Positions 18,838 through 29,194 of a stretch of DNA of 64,000 nucleotides are shown here, piece after piece. The number at the start of each line of letters is the position of its first letter. Position 1 is the stretch's first letter. Source of the stretch: Talaromyces rugulosus (taxonomy: Eukaryota > Ascomycota > Eurotiomycetes > Eurotiales > Trichocomaceae); the NCBI RefSeq assembly GCF_013368755.1, contig NC_049565.1, positions 5,084,001 to 5,148,000 on the forward strand, written 5' to 3'. The notes beneath the pieces are model-generated. The model saw only the letters and a program-made list of their open reading frames with translations. It had not been told where the DNA came from and searched no databases. The translations under genes were made by a program, and so were the position numbers.

Positions 18838-20760
18838 ATGCTGGGCAGTCAGTTTCCAGTTGATCTTGGGAAATTCAAGAAGCTTGAGCTCGACTACAGC
18901 CACCCGAAGCTTTCAGCAGAGCAGAAACAGGACTTACAATCAAACATCAACGTCTTCCGTGATGCAATCATAGCCTTCACTGCCACCGGAGCCGCTCGCG
19001 GCGTGTCGGGCCACACTGGTGGCCCATTCGATACTGCGCCAGAAGTCTGCATCCTGCTTGCATTTATTAATGCAAAGCCGGGCGCATTTGTAGATGCCTT
19101 ATTTGACGAAGCTGGTCATCGAGTAGCTACTCAGTACTTGCTGTCTGCCCTTAACGGCAAGATCAGCGCAGAACACCTGCTGAACTACCGCGATGCAGAC
19201 TCAAAGCTTCCCGGCCACCCGGAGCTGGGCCTCACGCCTGGAGTTAAGTTCAGCTCCGGGCGTCTAGGCCACATGTGGGGGATGGTCAACGGAATTGCCA
19301 TGGCGAATAAGGAAAAGAATGTAATAATGCTGGGCTCGGATGGATCTCAACAGGAAGGAAATGACGCCGAAGCCGCCCGCATTGCTGTTGCCAATAACCT
19401 CAACGTCAAGCTTTTCATCGACAACAACGACGTGACGATTGCCGGTCATCCGTCCCAGTATCTCAAGGGCTATGAGATTGCCAAGACCCTCCAAGGCCAC
19501 GGCCTCAAGGTCATCAGTGCCGATGGCGAAGATCTTGATTCACTATATGGTGCCGTGAGTGAGGTTTTCAACAGCAAGGGCCCCGCTGCTGTCGTGGTGA
19601 ACCGTAAGATGGCTCCCGGTATCGACAGTTTGGAGGGCCAGACTCACGCTCACGATGTGATTACCGTCGATATTGCTCGCAAGTACCTCACGAAGCGCGG
19701 ATATAGCCAAGAAGCACTCGCTTTCTACGACGATATTAAAGGTCGTTCGAACCCACACCAATATATAGGCTCCTCGAAAGACAAGGGTGCCAACCGCTCC
19801 ATTTTTGGTGAAGCCGTCAACTCGATCCTCGATGGTCTGAGCAAAGAAGAAGCTGTCTCTCGTGTGATGGTAATCGACTCTGATCTGGCCGGCTCGACCG
19901 GGTTGAAGGCAATCCAATCCAAACACCCAGAAGTTTTTGTTGCCTCTGGCGTAATGGAGCGCGGGAATTTCTCTGCGGCGGCAGGTTTTGGCTTTGGAAG
20001 CAATGGCGAGCGCCAAGGAATCTTTTCTACATTCTCCGCGTTCCTCGAAATGTGCATTTCTGAAATCACGATGGCGCGGCTGAATGATTGCAGCGTATTG
20101 TCCCATTTCTCCCACAGCGGCGTTGATGAGATGGCAGACAATACATGTCATTTCGGGCTGAACCACTTTTTCGCCGATAACGGCTTGTTGGACTCTGGAA
20201 GTACTTCGCTCTATTTCCCTGCTGATGGCGAGCAAATGAAGGCCGTCGTCAAAAGGGTCTTTTGGGACAAGGGCTTGCGTTTCATTTTCTCAACGCGCTC
20301 TAAGGTCCCATATATTCTCAAGGAGGGTAGCGACGAAAGATTATACGGAGGCAACTATGAGTTCGTTCCTGGCAAAGAGGACATTATCCGCCGTGGATCA
20401 GCTGGATACATTGTCTCGTACGGAGACATGCTTTACCGATCCCTTGATGCGGTAGAGAACCTACGGAAGCAAGGTCTCGACGTAGGTCTCGTCAATAAGC
20501 CAACGCTTAACGTGGTCGACGAGGATGCTATCAAAGTTTACGGATCGACAGGATTTGTCATCGTTATTGAGTCTATTGCCCAAAAAACTGGCCTCGGATC
20601 CCGTCTTGGAAGCCAGCTGCTTGAAAGGAAACTCACCCCAAAGTACAAATCGATTGGCTCTGTCAAGGAGGGCAGCGGAGGTTTATATGAACAAATCAAT
20701 GGCCAGGGTCTGGGCCCAGAGCATATCCTTGCGACTGTGAAGGAGGTGGCAGGCAAATAG
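18838..20760 (+). CDS. Transketolase-like thiamine-diphosphate enzyme
   Basis: 640 residues, single exon. The ATG at 18838 (context CACCATGC) is the first ATG of the frame. Transketolases move two-carbon units between sugar phosphates with thiamine diphosphate. The N-terminal TPP domain is visible: RGVSGHTGGP near 54-63, SGRLGHMWGMVNG near 140-152, GSDGSQQEGNDAE near 166-178 and FIDNND near 193-198. The pyrimidine-binding domain shows VMERGNFSAAAGFGFG with the expected glutamate, and a C-terminal domain follows. Motifs are divergent from housekeeping transketolase, and the length is slightly shorter than the usual 670-685. It may therefore be a specialised paralogue, perhaps acting on dihydroxyacetone or an unusual sugar. 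It is convergent with the alpha/beta hydrolase at 20942. Confidence 0.88.
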   Translation: MLGSQFPVDLGKFKKLELDYSHPKLSAEQKQDLQSNINVFRDAIIAFTATGAARGVSGHTGGPFDTAPEVCILLAFINAKPGAFVDALFDEAGHRVATQYLLSALNGKISAEHLLNYRDADSKLPGHPELGLTPGVKFSSGRLGHMWGMVNGIAMANKEKNVIMLGSDGSQQEGNDAEAARIAVANNLNVKLFIDNNDVTIAGHPSQYLKGYEIAKTLQGHGLKVISADGEDLDSLYGAVSEVFNSKGPAAVVVNRKMAPGIDSLEGQTHAHDVITVDIARKYLTKRGYSQEALAFYDDIKGRSNPHQYIGSSKDKGANRSIFGEAVNSILDGLSKEEAVSRVMVIDSDLAGSTGLKAIQSKHPEVFVASGVMERGNFSAAAGFGFGSNGERQGIFSTFSAFLEMCISEITMARLNDCSVLSHFSHSGVDEMADNTCHFGLNHFFADNGLLDSGSTSLYFPADGEQMKAVVKRVFWDKGLRFIFSTRSKVPYILKEGSDERLYGGNYEFVPGKEDIIRRGSAGYIVSYGDMLYRSLDAVENLRKQGLDVGLVNKPTLNVVDEDAIKVYGSTGFVIVIESIAQKTGLGSRLGSQLLERKLTPKYKSIGSVKEGSGGLYEQINGQGLGPEHILATVKEVAGK

Positions 20761-20941
20761 ACCGCTTCTTCCATACGAGACGTTTCTTCGTTGATATTAT
20801 AGTGTTTCAATTACATTGATTTCTACTGATATTTTGTCTATTCTCGTCAAAAGATCACCGTAAAAAAAAGCATGAAGACAAAATGAGTATTTAGCCGTCT
20901 TAGAACTAAACTGTAAGAGAAATGAGGTGCGCATTTAAACG

Positions 20942-21814
20942 TTAATCGGGGCTAATCGCCGTTTGAGACTCTAGTTGCTCCTCAAAAAATCGTTTTACGT
21001 GCTGAAGCATCGGCTTCTCCTCATGTTTTGCCCCATGGACGCTCTGCATCAAGCAGTTGGCGCCTTTTGATTTCCAATTTTGCTCGAGTCGCTCAGTGGC
21101 ACCGTACCTCCCATTCTCAAACTTGGAAAGGTCACCGTGGTTATTTATTCGCCCTCGGGCGATGGCGTAGAAGATATCTGTATCTGCATCGCCCGCAATA
21201 AAGATTGTTGGTATTTTTTGCAAGGACTCCAAGTCAAGTGGCTGACCGAAGACCTCCTCAAAGTCTTGCACACCGTCAGGCCAAGGCATTGTACAGTCTA
21301 ATAGCGTCTGCGTTCCAGGGGCACCGCATGCCAGTGCCTGGACGTGGCGCGGGTGTAAATATGAGAATCGATGCACAAACTGGCCACCTCCACTGTAGCC
21401 ATAGAGAAGGAACTTGCTGGGATCGATCTTTCCGAATCGGGCATGGGCTTCGTCAACCATTGAGAGGAGCACCTTGTCAAAGCGAATGTCCCGGTACTTG
21501 ATGAATTTATAGTTGACTGTATCTTGAGGGTCGATCAATCCGACAGGAAAAAGCGGGGCGAGCAGGGCACATGAATGCGTTTCTGCAAAGTCAGAGAATT
21601 CTCGACGCAGTGTGTAGGGATTGCGTCCGCTGCCGTGAATTAGGACAGCCAACTGCAGTTTGCCTTTGAGCTCGTAGTAGCGTTTTGGAACGTATAGAAA
21701 GTAGCAGAACCGACTGTCGGCTACACAGGTCCAGGCAGGATTGCTTCCTAGATACATGAGTTCCTGGGCAACCCGAGGCTCGAGGGTATCTAGGGACTGT
21801 ATCGAGCCAGCCAT
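20942..21814 (-). CDS. Alpha/beta hydrolase (carboxylesterase-like)
   Basis: 290 residues, single exon. The ATG at 21814 is used because the longer frame begins only with GTG. The nucleophile elbow is GYSGGG with Ser141. The oxyanion strand is LIHGSG (59-63). The acid is probably in AGDADTD (D209 or D211), and the histidine is H264 in VHGAKHE. There is no signal peptide, so a cytosolic esterase or peptidase is likely. The substrate is unknown. It is convergent with the transketolase-like gene 181 bp away. A palindrome ATCAATTGAT lies 77 bp upstream of the start. Confidence 0.82.
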   Translation of the reverse strand: MAGSIQSLDTLEPRVAQELMYLGSNPAWTCVADSRFCYFLYVPKRYYELKGKLQLAVLIHGSGRNPYTLRREFSDFAETHSCALLAPLFPVGLIDPQDTVNYKFIKYRDIRFDKVLLSMVDEAHARFGKIDPSKFLLYGYSGGGQFVHRFSYLHPRHVQALACGAPGTQTLLDCTMPWPDGVQDFEEVFGQPLDLESLQKIPTIFIAGDADTDIFYAIARGRINNHGDLSKFENGRYGATERLEQNWKSKGANCLMQSVHGAKHEEKPMLQHVKRFFEEQLESQTAISPD

Positions 21815-22321
21815 TGCCACCTATACAAGAAGCATGGAAAAGGTGGGCGTGGAGATGTTGTTATAGGGAAGCAGGACTTCAGGATAACTAATCAATTGAT
21901 CAAATTGATAACCGCAGCTTTGCCGAGACCCCGGTTTGATTGGCCAAGATAAGGAAAAGACCCACTCCGGTTCCCGAAACAGAGTTGGTGCCCCACTTGT
22001 TCTCAATTGGCCAATCATACAGAGCAGATGAAACGCATCGAATTATTTACATTTGATAATGCTCCCCGATATTATACAGTCATGTCATATTATAAAGGCA
22101 CTATAGTAGCAATTTTGTTGTGCGTTGATTTGCTTGACATTAAGATGTGGAATAGACTGAATGGAAATTAATAGTCAAGACAATAACATATTTGCTATGC
22201 CTGACAATAAAGAATCTTCGTTTAAGGATGTTTCTTTTGTACATGTGTTTAGAAACCCATGGGTGATATTTGCACGAAGAAGTGGCGAGACGACTTATAA
22301 TGTGCTTCACTCCGCTGAGGG
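21815..22321. other. Intergenic region
   Basis: This holds the promoter side of the hydrolase gene, including ATCAATTGAT at 21891-21900, and the 3' side of the permease gene. No further gene was seen. Confidence 0.55.
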
Positions 22322-24335
22322 TTAGGAGCTGGACCCAAATGGAGATGTACATGTAAACGAGGTTGTAACACCGTCCGCAAAGCCAGCCTTGTAAGTCTCA
22401 ATGGCGGCATACGCACCCAGTCCGGCAAGGGCTAGCGCTCCTAGGAAATAGAGAACATGGAATACGTTAAGATACCACGTCTGTGAGAAGAAGTACCGGA
22501 CGTAGTCCTTGAGGCGGAACTTCTCTGGAGCGGCACCGGTGGCCGGGTCAAAGGACGCTTGGTCGGCCAAAGCTGCTTGCTTAATCTTGTATCCAATATG
22601 GAGCACAGGTGGGAAGGTGTAGGTGAATTGCAAAATACAGAAAGCGGCGACGACCTGGGTGAGAGCAGAGAAATTTGGAATGGCAGCTCCAACAATAAAG
22701 GCAATTGACCAGTAGACGGGTATAAACCCGATCCAGATCATCTTGCCGCTTGTCGAGGTCAGAGGGGGGAAATTCAAAATCTCCACGAAGACGTTGTTGT
22801 ACAATACTATGAAATTACGTTAGTTTCAATGATATTGGGCTCTGTCAAAGTTGGCATTCTCACCTTTGAGACCGATGTTGCCGTAAAGTGCGGCAGCAAT
22901 GGCCGCGCTGAGCATCGCAAGAACATTTCCAGCCGTAGAAATACCGTAAGACGCAATTCCAAGATAGGATGGGTTTACAACATATTGACCTTGGTATCCG
23001 TACAAAAAGAGGCCGTAGAACATGTACCTTTAAAACAAAAGAAGATTAGCCGAGCGGAACGTCAAAATTGGGGAGAGATAACGTACACGATGTAGATGAA
23101 AGCCTGGGCAGCCCACATGGCCCAAAGGAAGTCTTTCGGCTTCTTCATCTCAGCCATGAATTCAGGGAAGACCATGGAGCCACCATAAGAAAAGACAGCA
23201 TTCATAGCACCACCAACGGCACCAACAAAGCCGCCAGGAGAGGGAGGGATTCCGCCAGAGGTCTGCACTGCAGGAAATGTACCGTTCACAGCTGTAATCA
23301 AAGCAGGGTCGATGTTGTAGCCGGCTGAACTGTCGACGGAGCCATAACTAGGCCCATATTTACCAGCGCCAATCATGGATACCAGCATGCACAAAATATT
23401 GATCCAGACGGCAGCGTTCGCGAGCCAACCAAACTTTTGGAGCGTACGAACCTGGCCAGAGAAGTAACCGACCAACGCCCATACAAGGCAACAGATGATA
23501 TAGCAGAGCTTCTCCTTGCTAGCCTGGGAAAGCGCACCCCCGTTGCTCATGACGATGAGACCAACATTGAGCAAGAGCTGCAAACCTTGCAAGATACTAA
23601 GACCATAGCGCATGTATTTTCCGTAAATGCGGTACCCAATATCTCCAAAGCTCCGCACGGGGAACTGGTAGGAATCCAACCCCAGAAAGATATCCCAGAG
23701 GAGATAACCAGAGTAGCCTGCTAGGGCAGCAAAAACCGTGTAGAGGGCGACTCCTGGTCTGTCGATTATTTCATTTCGTTAGTTCTTGATATGGAGTGCA
23801 TAGTAGGAAAGACTTACCCCCATCCGACAGTAGCAATGGCATAAGGAAGTCCAAACGGTCCCAGGATGTCAGTAGTGATCAGGTAGAAGGCAGTGCCCTG
23901 GGTAGCAGTGCGTAGAGCGCGCGAAGCCTGCGCCCACTCGTCGTCGGTAATGACTGCGCGTGTCTGCAGGTCGCCAGTGACATGCACATTTACGTCCTCG
24001 TCCGAGCTGTGGCCAGCACCGGGACCGGATTTGGAAGGGAAAAGGATGCCCAGCACACCTGTTTTTCCAACAGAGGGGTGGGTTTCCTCTTCTGCTCGTG
24101 TCTGCTGGGAATAGTGGTAGTACTCGGCGAAAGAGACATCGGGGTCGTGGATCAATCGCTGCTGGGGCTTGATGGTCCCATCCAGATGCTTTTCGTTGGC
24201 GGGCAGTTCTTTCTCTCTGCTGGCGAGTACATCCTTTTCTCTGCTCTGCTCAATCGCGTCGAGAACCTGTCGCTCTTCAGCATGCAAGCGAGGGTCGCCG
24301 GATTCCCCCTGCATAAGACTACCAGGCTGCGCCAT
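22322..24335 (-). CDS. AAAP-family neutral amino-acid permease (Mtr-like)
   Basis: 612 residues from four exons: 24335-23818, 23758-23087, 23027-22864 and 22806-22322. All introns are GT-AG and the phases close. A long hydrophilic N-terminus (about 135 residues, rich in Glu/Lys/Asp) precedes about eleven hydrophobic segments. These begin at TAFYLITTDILGPFGLPYA, the signature entry of fungal AAAP proteins related to Neurospora Mtr. Such permeases import neutral aliphatic and aromatic amino acids by proton symport at the plasma membrane. The extended N-terminus is a likely site of ubiquitin or phosphorylation control; this is inference. Confidence 0.9.
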
Positions 24336-25627
24336 GATGTCGAAGTTAACGAGACGAAACGTTTGGCTCAGACGATACGAAGCCGCCTATATGTGCACTC
24401 GACGACAAGCAACGCTAGCAACTGCACGGAGATGAAGACACGAAAGGGACAGATCCTCAATTCACCAAGGAGTGCAAACAGAAGCACCTATATAGCGCCA
24501 TGCTACCACCATAGTGGAGACACCTCACTACTTATCTGGCTGATCGGTAACAAGCAACGACAAGCTCTGAGAGCGACGCTAGAGGGGCTTTTTGTCTGGG
24601 CAGCGAATCGCTGCTAGCCCCATCAAGTCGCTCGCGTGCACAGAGAGTAGAAATTCGCGCTTTTTGCGCAAGGAATGCTGTCTCGGGCCTAGGGGCAATG
24701 GTCGTGCTATAGCCTATCGGCTATCATGTCTGTCTCATCTGTGCGGCGAATCGCAGACACCAGGTTAAGCTTCTTCGAGAAGGTGGTCTGGAATTTCAAA
24801 ATGAAGCTTTATCTTAGCCCGTTGTTCCCCCCTGAGGGCGTATTCGGCCAGCGCCACAACAGCATTGAGGATGGCGCCAACCACTAGGAAATGGCGAACC
24901 ACAAGATGAAGTTGGCCATTATTACTAATATGAAATTAATTTCCTCCAGCCATGCCGCTCCACATGGCACATGTGACAAGCTTTTGCCGACCGTTCCAGG
25001 GCCAATCCACGGCGCCCCCGACGGCAGCTTAATCAATTTATGTGGCAAAGAATGCCATTGTTTGTTGGATCCGGCCAATTGGGTTATTCTGATAGCGAAA
25101 GGCCTTGCAGCGCCGCGTTACAACAACCGAAACCGCATTCGTTGGCTAATCCGTAAAGACGTCGCATTTTGCAACACTACTAGCACTGCTACTTCACGCG
25201 CAGGATCCCATTTGTGGTAATGCAACTAACCACCAGAAGCTGACTCGTATCCGGCTACCGGCACGCCTGAGCGATGATGTCTTTTACTCCACATATGTTT
25301 GTATGAGACTTTCAAAATGGAAATCATAATAATCAAATCCAGGGTATTGATTATTTCGTAGACTTTTTCCGTGCGGACCTGCGACAAAACAGAGCAGTGT
25401 TAAACACTAACCAGCACTAACTAGTCTCCAATAGGCTAGTATCTACTAGTATCTACTAGTATCTACTAGCATACATTATTGCTCAGCTTCTAGAAAGCCC
25501 TGGGGCGATTATTATTATTGTTTAGTACGGAGTACGGAGCACTCCGTATTATTTTCGGAACCGAGAGAGCTCGATTGTTCAGCTGAGCGCTCAGCTGACT
25601 CTTCATAGCCTCACACCGACTAGTACA
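24336..25627. other. Intergenic region
   Basis: No credible gene. It holds a 10-bp tandem repeat (25437-25470) and a TACGGAGTA/ACTCCGTA palindromic cluster at 25525-25548. An open frame at 24891-25220 lacks family resemblance. Confidence 0.55.
25437..25470 (+). repeat. 10-bp tandem repeat TAGTATCTAC
   Basis: Three exact units plus a partial fourth, ending TAGCATAC. A similar pattern with unit TAGTGCTTAC occurs twice near 44237. Confidence 0.8.
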
Positions 25628-26220
25628 TTTAACCCAAAGCATTGTAAGCCCGAAATCAAATTTCCTAGTAAACTTTTAATGTTTTTGATCGTGTGTAACC
25701 ATCCAATTATAAGATAAAGACGAATTTAGCTTTAAATAGAATTTTAACAGCCTCACTGGAACTATTATCTGCAAGATCCTACTCCAATATAGCGTTACAA
25801 ACAGCGAATATGTACATATTTTTATGAGAGGATTTCTAATCCCACTCCTACGCCAATTCCTACGCCAATTCAATAAAGAGATTAATGATACAGGACCAAT
25901 TAGGAATATTACATGTAATGATGTAACGTTATATTATTAACAGAACTACCTAGCGCTTCCTTATCCCCAGAGCCAAGGAGGAGGAGGGACGGAAGGCTCT
26001 TGATTACTAAAGCCTAAAGGGTGTGTAGTAGGCTTGGATTGTGTCAATTAATTATATTTTTCATTTTATATATATATATTTATATATATTCTTTAATAAA
26101 TCCCTAACCTTAAAACATTAGAAATTAGCGGCGAGGCATAGTTCCTAAATCGGGAACGGACGAACCCATTAAGAATTTACTAGGAAATCCGATTTCAGGC
26201 CTACGGCGCTTTGGGTTAAA
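25628..26220. mobile_element. MITE-like element with 54-bp terminal inverted repeats
   Basis: The left end 25628-25681 and right end 26167-26220 are inverted copies: about 44 of 54 positions match, and all mismatches seen are transitions. Outer bases TTAACCC and GGGTTAA allow reading the ends as CCC...GGG flanked by a TTAA duplication, the target preference of piggyBac-type transposons. The interior has no transposase-coding capacity and is AT-rich, with a TA microsatellite near 26066-26090 and a short direct repeat near 25848-25872. It is non-autonomous; the family assignment is tentative. Confidence 0.75.
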
Positions 26221-27428
26221 TGGTGGTGTGTACAGTAATTATGGGGATATGCGCATCAATCCCTAAATTGTATTTCTTGTTTTGCACTAACGTATCAATT
26301 GATACTTGCTGTAAATTGCGATAGAACAAACATCGAACATGAGAGTTCTTTTGTAGATATGCTGGTCAAGTCTTAATCGCAACTGAAACTCTTTTGAAAT
26401 ATATAATTCAAAAGTTGACGCTTATTAGTATCTATATTTCTCATTTTATTGAACTCCTAAAACACAGCCCTAAGGCAAACATACAAGCTAGGGGCTAAAA
26501 CCTCACAAATTTACGACACACGCTAAGCCATATAGAGAGGCTGAAAACAGAGCTGAGATATGATCTCTTTGGTTTAACCGAGTTTTAATTCCGACAGGAT
26601 GAGGTGCAAATTACTTTTTGGGTTTGTATTACTATTTAAAGAATGAATGCGCTAGCTATTGGTAGTAGTGCATTCGATGTTAGCCATAGCTAGCTAGAGG
26701 CGTAGATTGCTTTGTGAGTTTGTATTAATATTTAAAGATTAAATATGCTAGCTACTAGTAGTAGTGCATACGATTTTAGCGGTAGCTAACTGACCGAGAA
26801 AATTTGGTGACACCAACGCTCAAAACACGACGACATGGATTGACCACCCGGGGCTCAACTGGTTATGCATGGCGATGACATACAAATGTGTAGATACACA
26901 CTCTTAGAAATGAAATTTTCAACCAAACTTCAATTTAGAAGTTCTGGGAAAATGACCTGCTTAGACGCTTCAATTTATCGCAGGCTAATTTTAGAGTTAT
27001 GGCAAGGCGTAGCCCAAATATAGGCATAAATTACCGCTATTCTTAAGAACTTGGCGCGTCAGCAGCCAACGCTGCACCAGACCAATTATACTATAGACTA
27101 GGAGCTGATTAGATAGAAGTTCAAGTCGTATATTTTAATAAGGTTAAACATTCTACTGTCATACGTGAAGCCACATACACGATGTCACCTGTATCAAACC
27201 GGAAACACGCGGCTACGATCCACAGCGATCACTGCAGGTGTGTATTTATTGTCATGGCCAGAATTAGGACTTGCACGTAAAAGTAATAGTGGTGAATGGG
27301 GAGTGATACTTATAGGCTCAAAGTCCCTGTTTAGTTCTCCAAAGCGCCCATATCATTCGACATTCGATCGTTCAAACTATTACTGCTGCTGGTCATTTTG
27401 ATTTTATCAGTCGTCACTCCTTTTAAAA
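26221..27428. other. Intergenic region upstream of GH43
   Basis: This holds ATCAATTGAT (26294-26303) and a degenerate 96-bp tandem duplication (26611-26795). No gene was recognised. Confidence 0.55.
26611..26795 (+). repeat. Degenerate tandem duplication, period 96 bp
   Basis: GGGTTTGTATTACTATTTAA at 26620 reappears as a close variant at 26716. Both copies continue through GCTAGCTA, GGTAGTAGTGCAT-type and TTAGC.GTAGCTA blocks. Confidence 0.7.
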
Positions 27429-28498
27429 ATGTTATCCAAACCCATTCCCTTTATCGGGGCAACAGCCTTGTCGCTTTTGATCTCATTCACTACAGCAATT
27501 CCGCAACTAGCATTGGATGTTGACTTTGCCGATCCTTGTTTGGTCCAATTGTCAAACGGCACATGGTATGCCTTTGCGACAACGAACAATGTTCTCAACA
27601 TCCAAATGGCCTATTCTGAAGATTTTGTGAATTGGTCACTAGCTTCCAATTATGATGCCTTACCTGGACCATTTCCGTCCTGGGTATACAAGAGCCCTCA
27701 GGCCTGGGCCCCTGACGTGATCCAGAGGGTAGAATACCCCCCCCCCCCCCCCACCTTCGAAACCTGCCTCACTTTGAACTAACGATTTTCGTTAAATAGA
27801 AGGACGGAAACTTTCTGATGTACTTTTCGGCCGCCTCCAATGAAAGTGCTGCTAGCGGAGATGTTAAGCATTGCGTTGGTGCCGCAATCTCGCCGAACGT
27901 GACGGGACCATACACCCCGACAGACTCTACGGTTGCATGCGACTTGGACGGCGGTGGTTCCATTGACGCAGCCGGGTTCATTGACGATGATGAAGACAAG
28001 ACGATGTACGTAGTTTACAAAGTGGACGGCAGCAACCTGGACTCTGGCGATAATGTTTATCCCACCCCTATCATGCTACAACAGGTTGAGAACGATGGCA
28101 TTACACCCATAGGCTCAGCAGTTCAACTACTTGACCGCGATCCAAATGGCGGAGATGGGCCTTTGATTGAGGCACCCAGTCTATATAAGTCTGATGGTAT
28201 CTACTACCTGACCTTCTCGTCTGCCATGTTCAATACGCCTCAATATGACAGCAGCTATGCTTATGCTACTAGCATTACTGGACCGTGGACTAAGCAACAT
28301 TCGCCCTATGCGCCGCTCCTACAAACGGGCAAGGAGAGTTCGGTTGGTGTATTGACAGGCCCGGGTGGAACCAGCTTCTCCAAAGACGGGTCGAAGATTG
28401 CTTTCCATGCCTCTCGAAATGGTAACAATGCCGATGATGGTCGCGCTTTTTATGTAGCTAATATCACGTTGGGAAATGATATTATCACAATTTTGTGA
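27429..28498 (+). CDS. Secreted GH43-family glycosidase
   Basis: 332 residues from exons 27429-27728 and 27800-28498. The 71-nt intron contains a run of 16 C. A signal peptide is evident in residues 1-23. The five-bladed propeller family GH43 uses three acids. Candidates here are D35 (DFADPCLVQ), D156 (SIDAAGFID) and E224 (PLIEAPSLYK); WAPD at 93-96 is also typical. Members are arabinanases, arabinofuranosidases or xylosidases that release arabinose or xylose from plant polysaccharide; which one cannot be told. An 8-bp inverted repeat surrounds the stop codon. Confidence 0.87.
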
Positions 28499-29194
28499 TA
28501 GAATTAGATTTGGTCGAGACCTTATCACATTGTACAAAGTACCGAAACGTTTGTATATGCATTACATATATTCATTGTTTACTTCATATTTGTTGACAGT
28601 ATATATTGGAGGATATATTTGAATCACTGTTTGAAAACATAAAATAAAAAGCCTAGGAAGAACCTTTTATTTTTATTGTTATTACTAGCATTATTGTGTA
28701 AACAAAAGACGACGGACGCATTACTGGGTGGTGCCTTCTTTGAAAAGCCATTTGGTAAAACGCCACCATTTTAACTGTCATGATTGCCACGGAAAGCTTG
28801 TATCAACCACACAAGTAATAGATGCTGGGTGGTCGGCTATGACTATAGGGTTGTCGAGTCAAGGAGCTACGCAAAAGATATCGCTAATATAATGTAAATG
28901 AATCTTCCAATTAAACCTTTTTTTATTCAGTGCTTATACTCCACAGGGCCTGGTTCGGCGGCGTAGACATGGGCCGACAGTACAACAATACATTTCCGAA
29001 CTAGGACATTCGTGACGTAGATCGGTGGAACCAAAATTCTACCCCACGGGGAAGCAGTCTTTGGGTGCTATATAAGAGTCGGCATGTTTCCCGTCTACCA
29101 AGTTTCGCCCTGCCTTGAAAGCTTCTTTCGTGGACTGTGAGCATCTCATAAAAGATAGAACGGACATCAAGAAAAACAGGGATTAAAAATAAAA
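28499..29194. other. Intergenic region
   Basis: 3' side of GH43 and promoter side of the UNC-93-like gene. No gene was seen. Confidence 0.55.
29068..29076 (+). promoter_or_regulatory. TATA-like box before UNC-93-like gene
   Basis: CTATATAAG lies about 120 bp upstream of the start codon at 29195. A plausible core promoter element by position only. Confidence 0.35.

Noticed and set aside
19543..20235. 230-codon minus-strand frame
   Set aside because: Antisense shadow of the transketolase-like gene.
23982..24617. 211-codon plus-strand frame over the permease N-terminus
   Set aside because: Shadow of the AAAP permease first exon, with no family character.
24891..25220. 109-codon plus-strand frame
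   Set aside because: Starts with ATG but shows no signal, domain or recognisable homology; isolated in a repeat-containing intergenic region.
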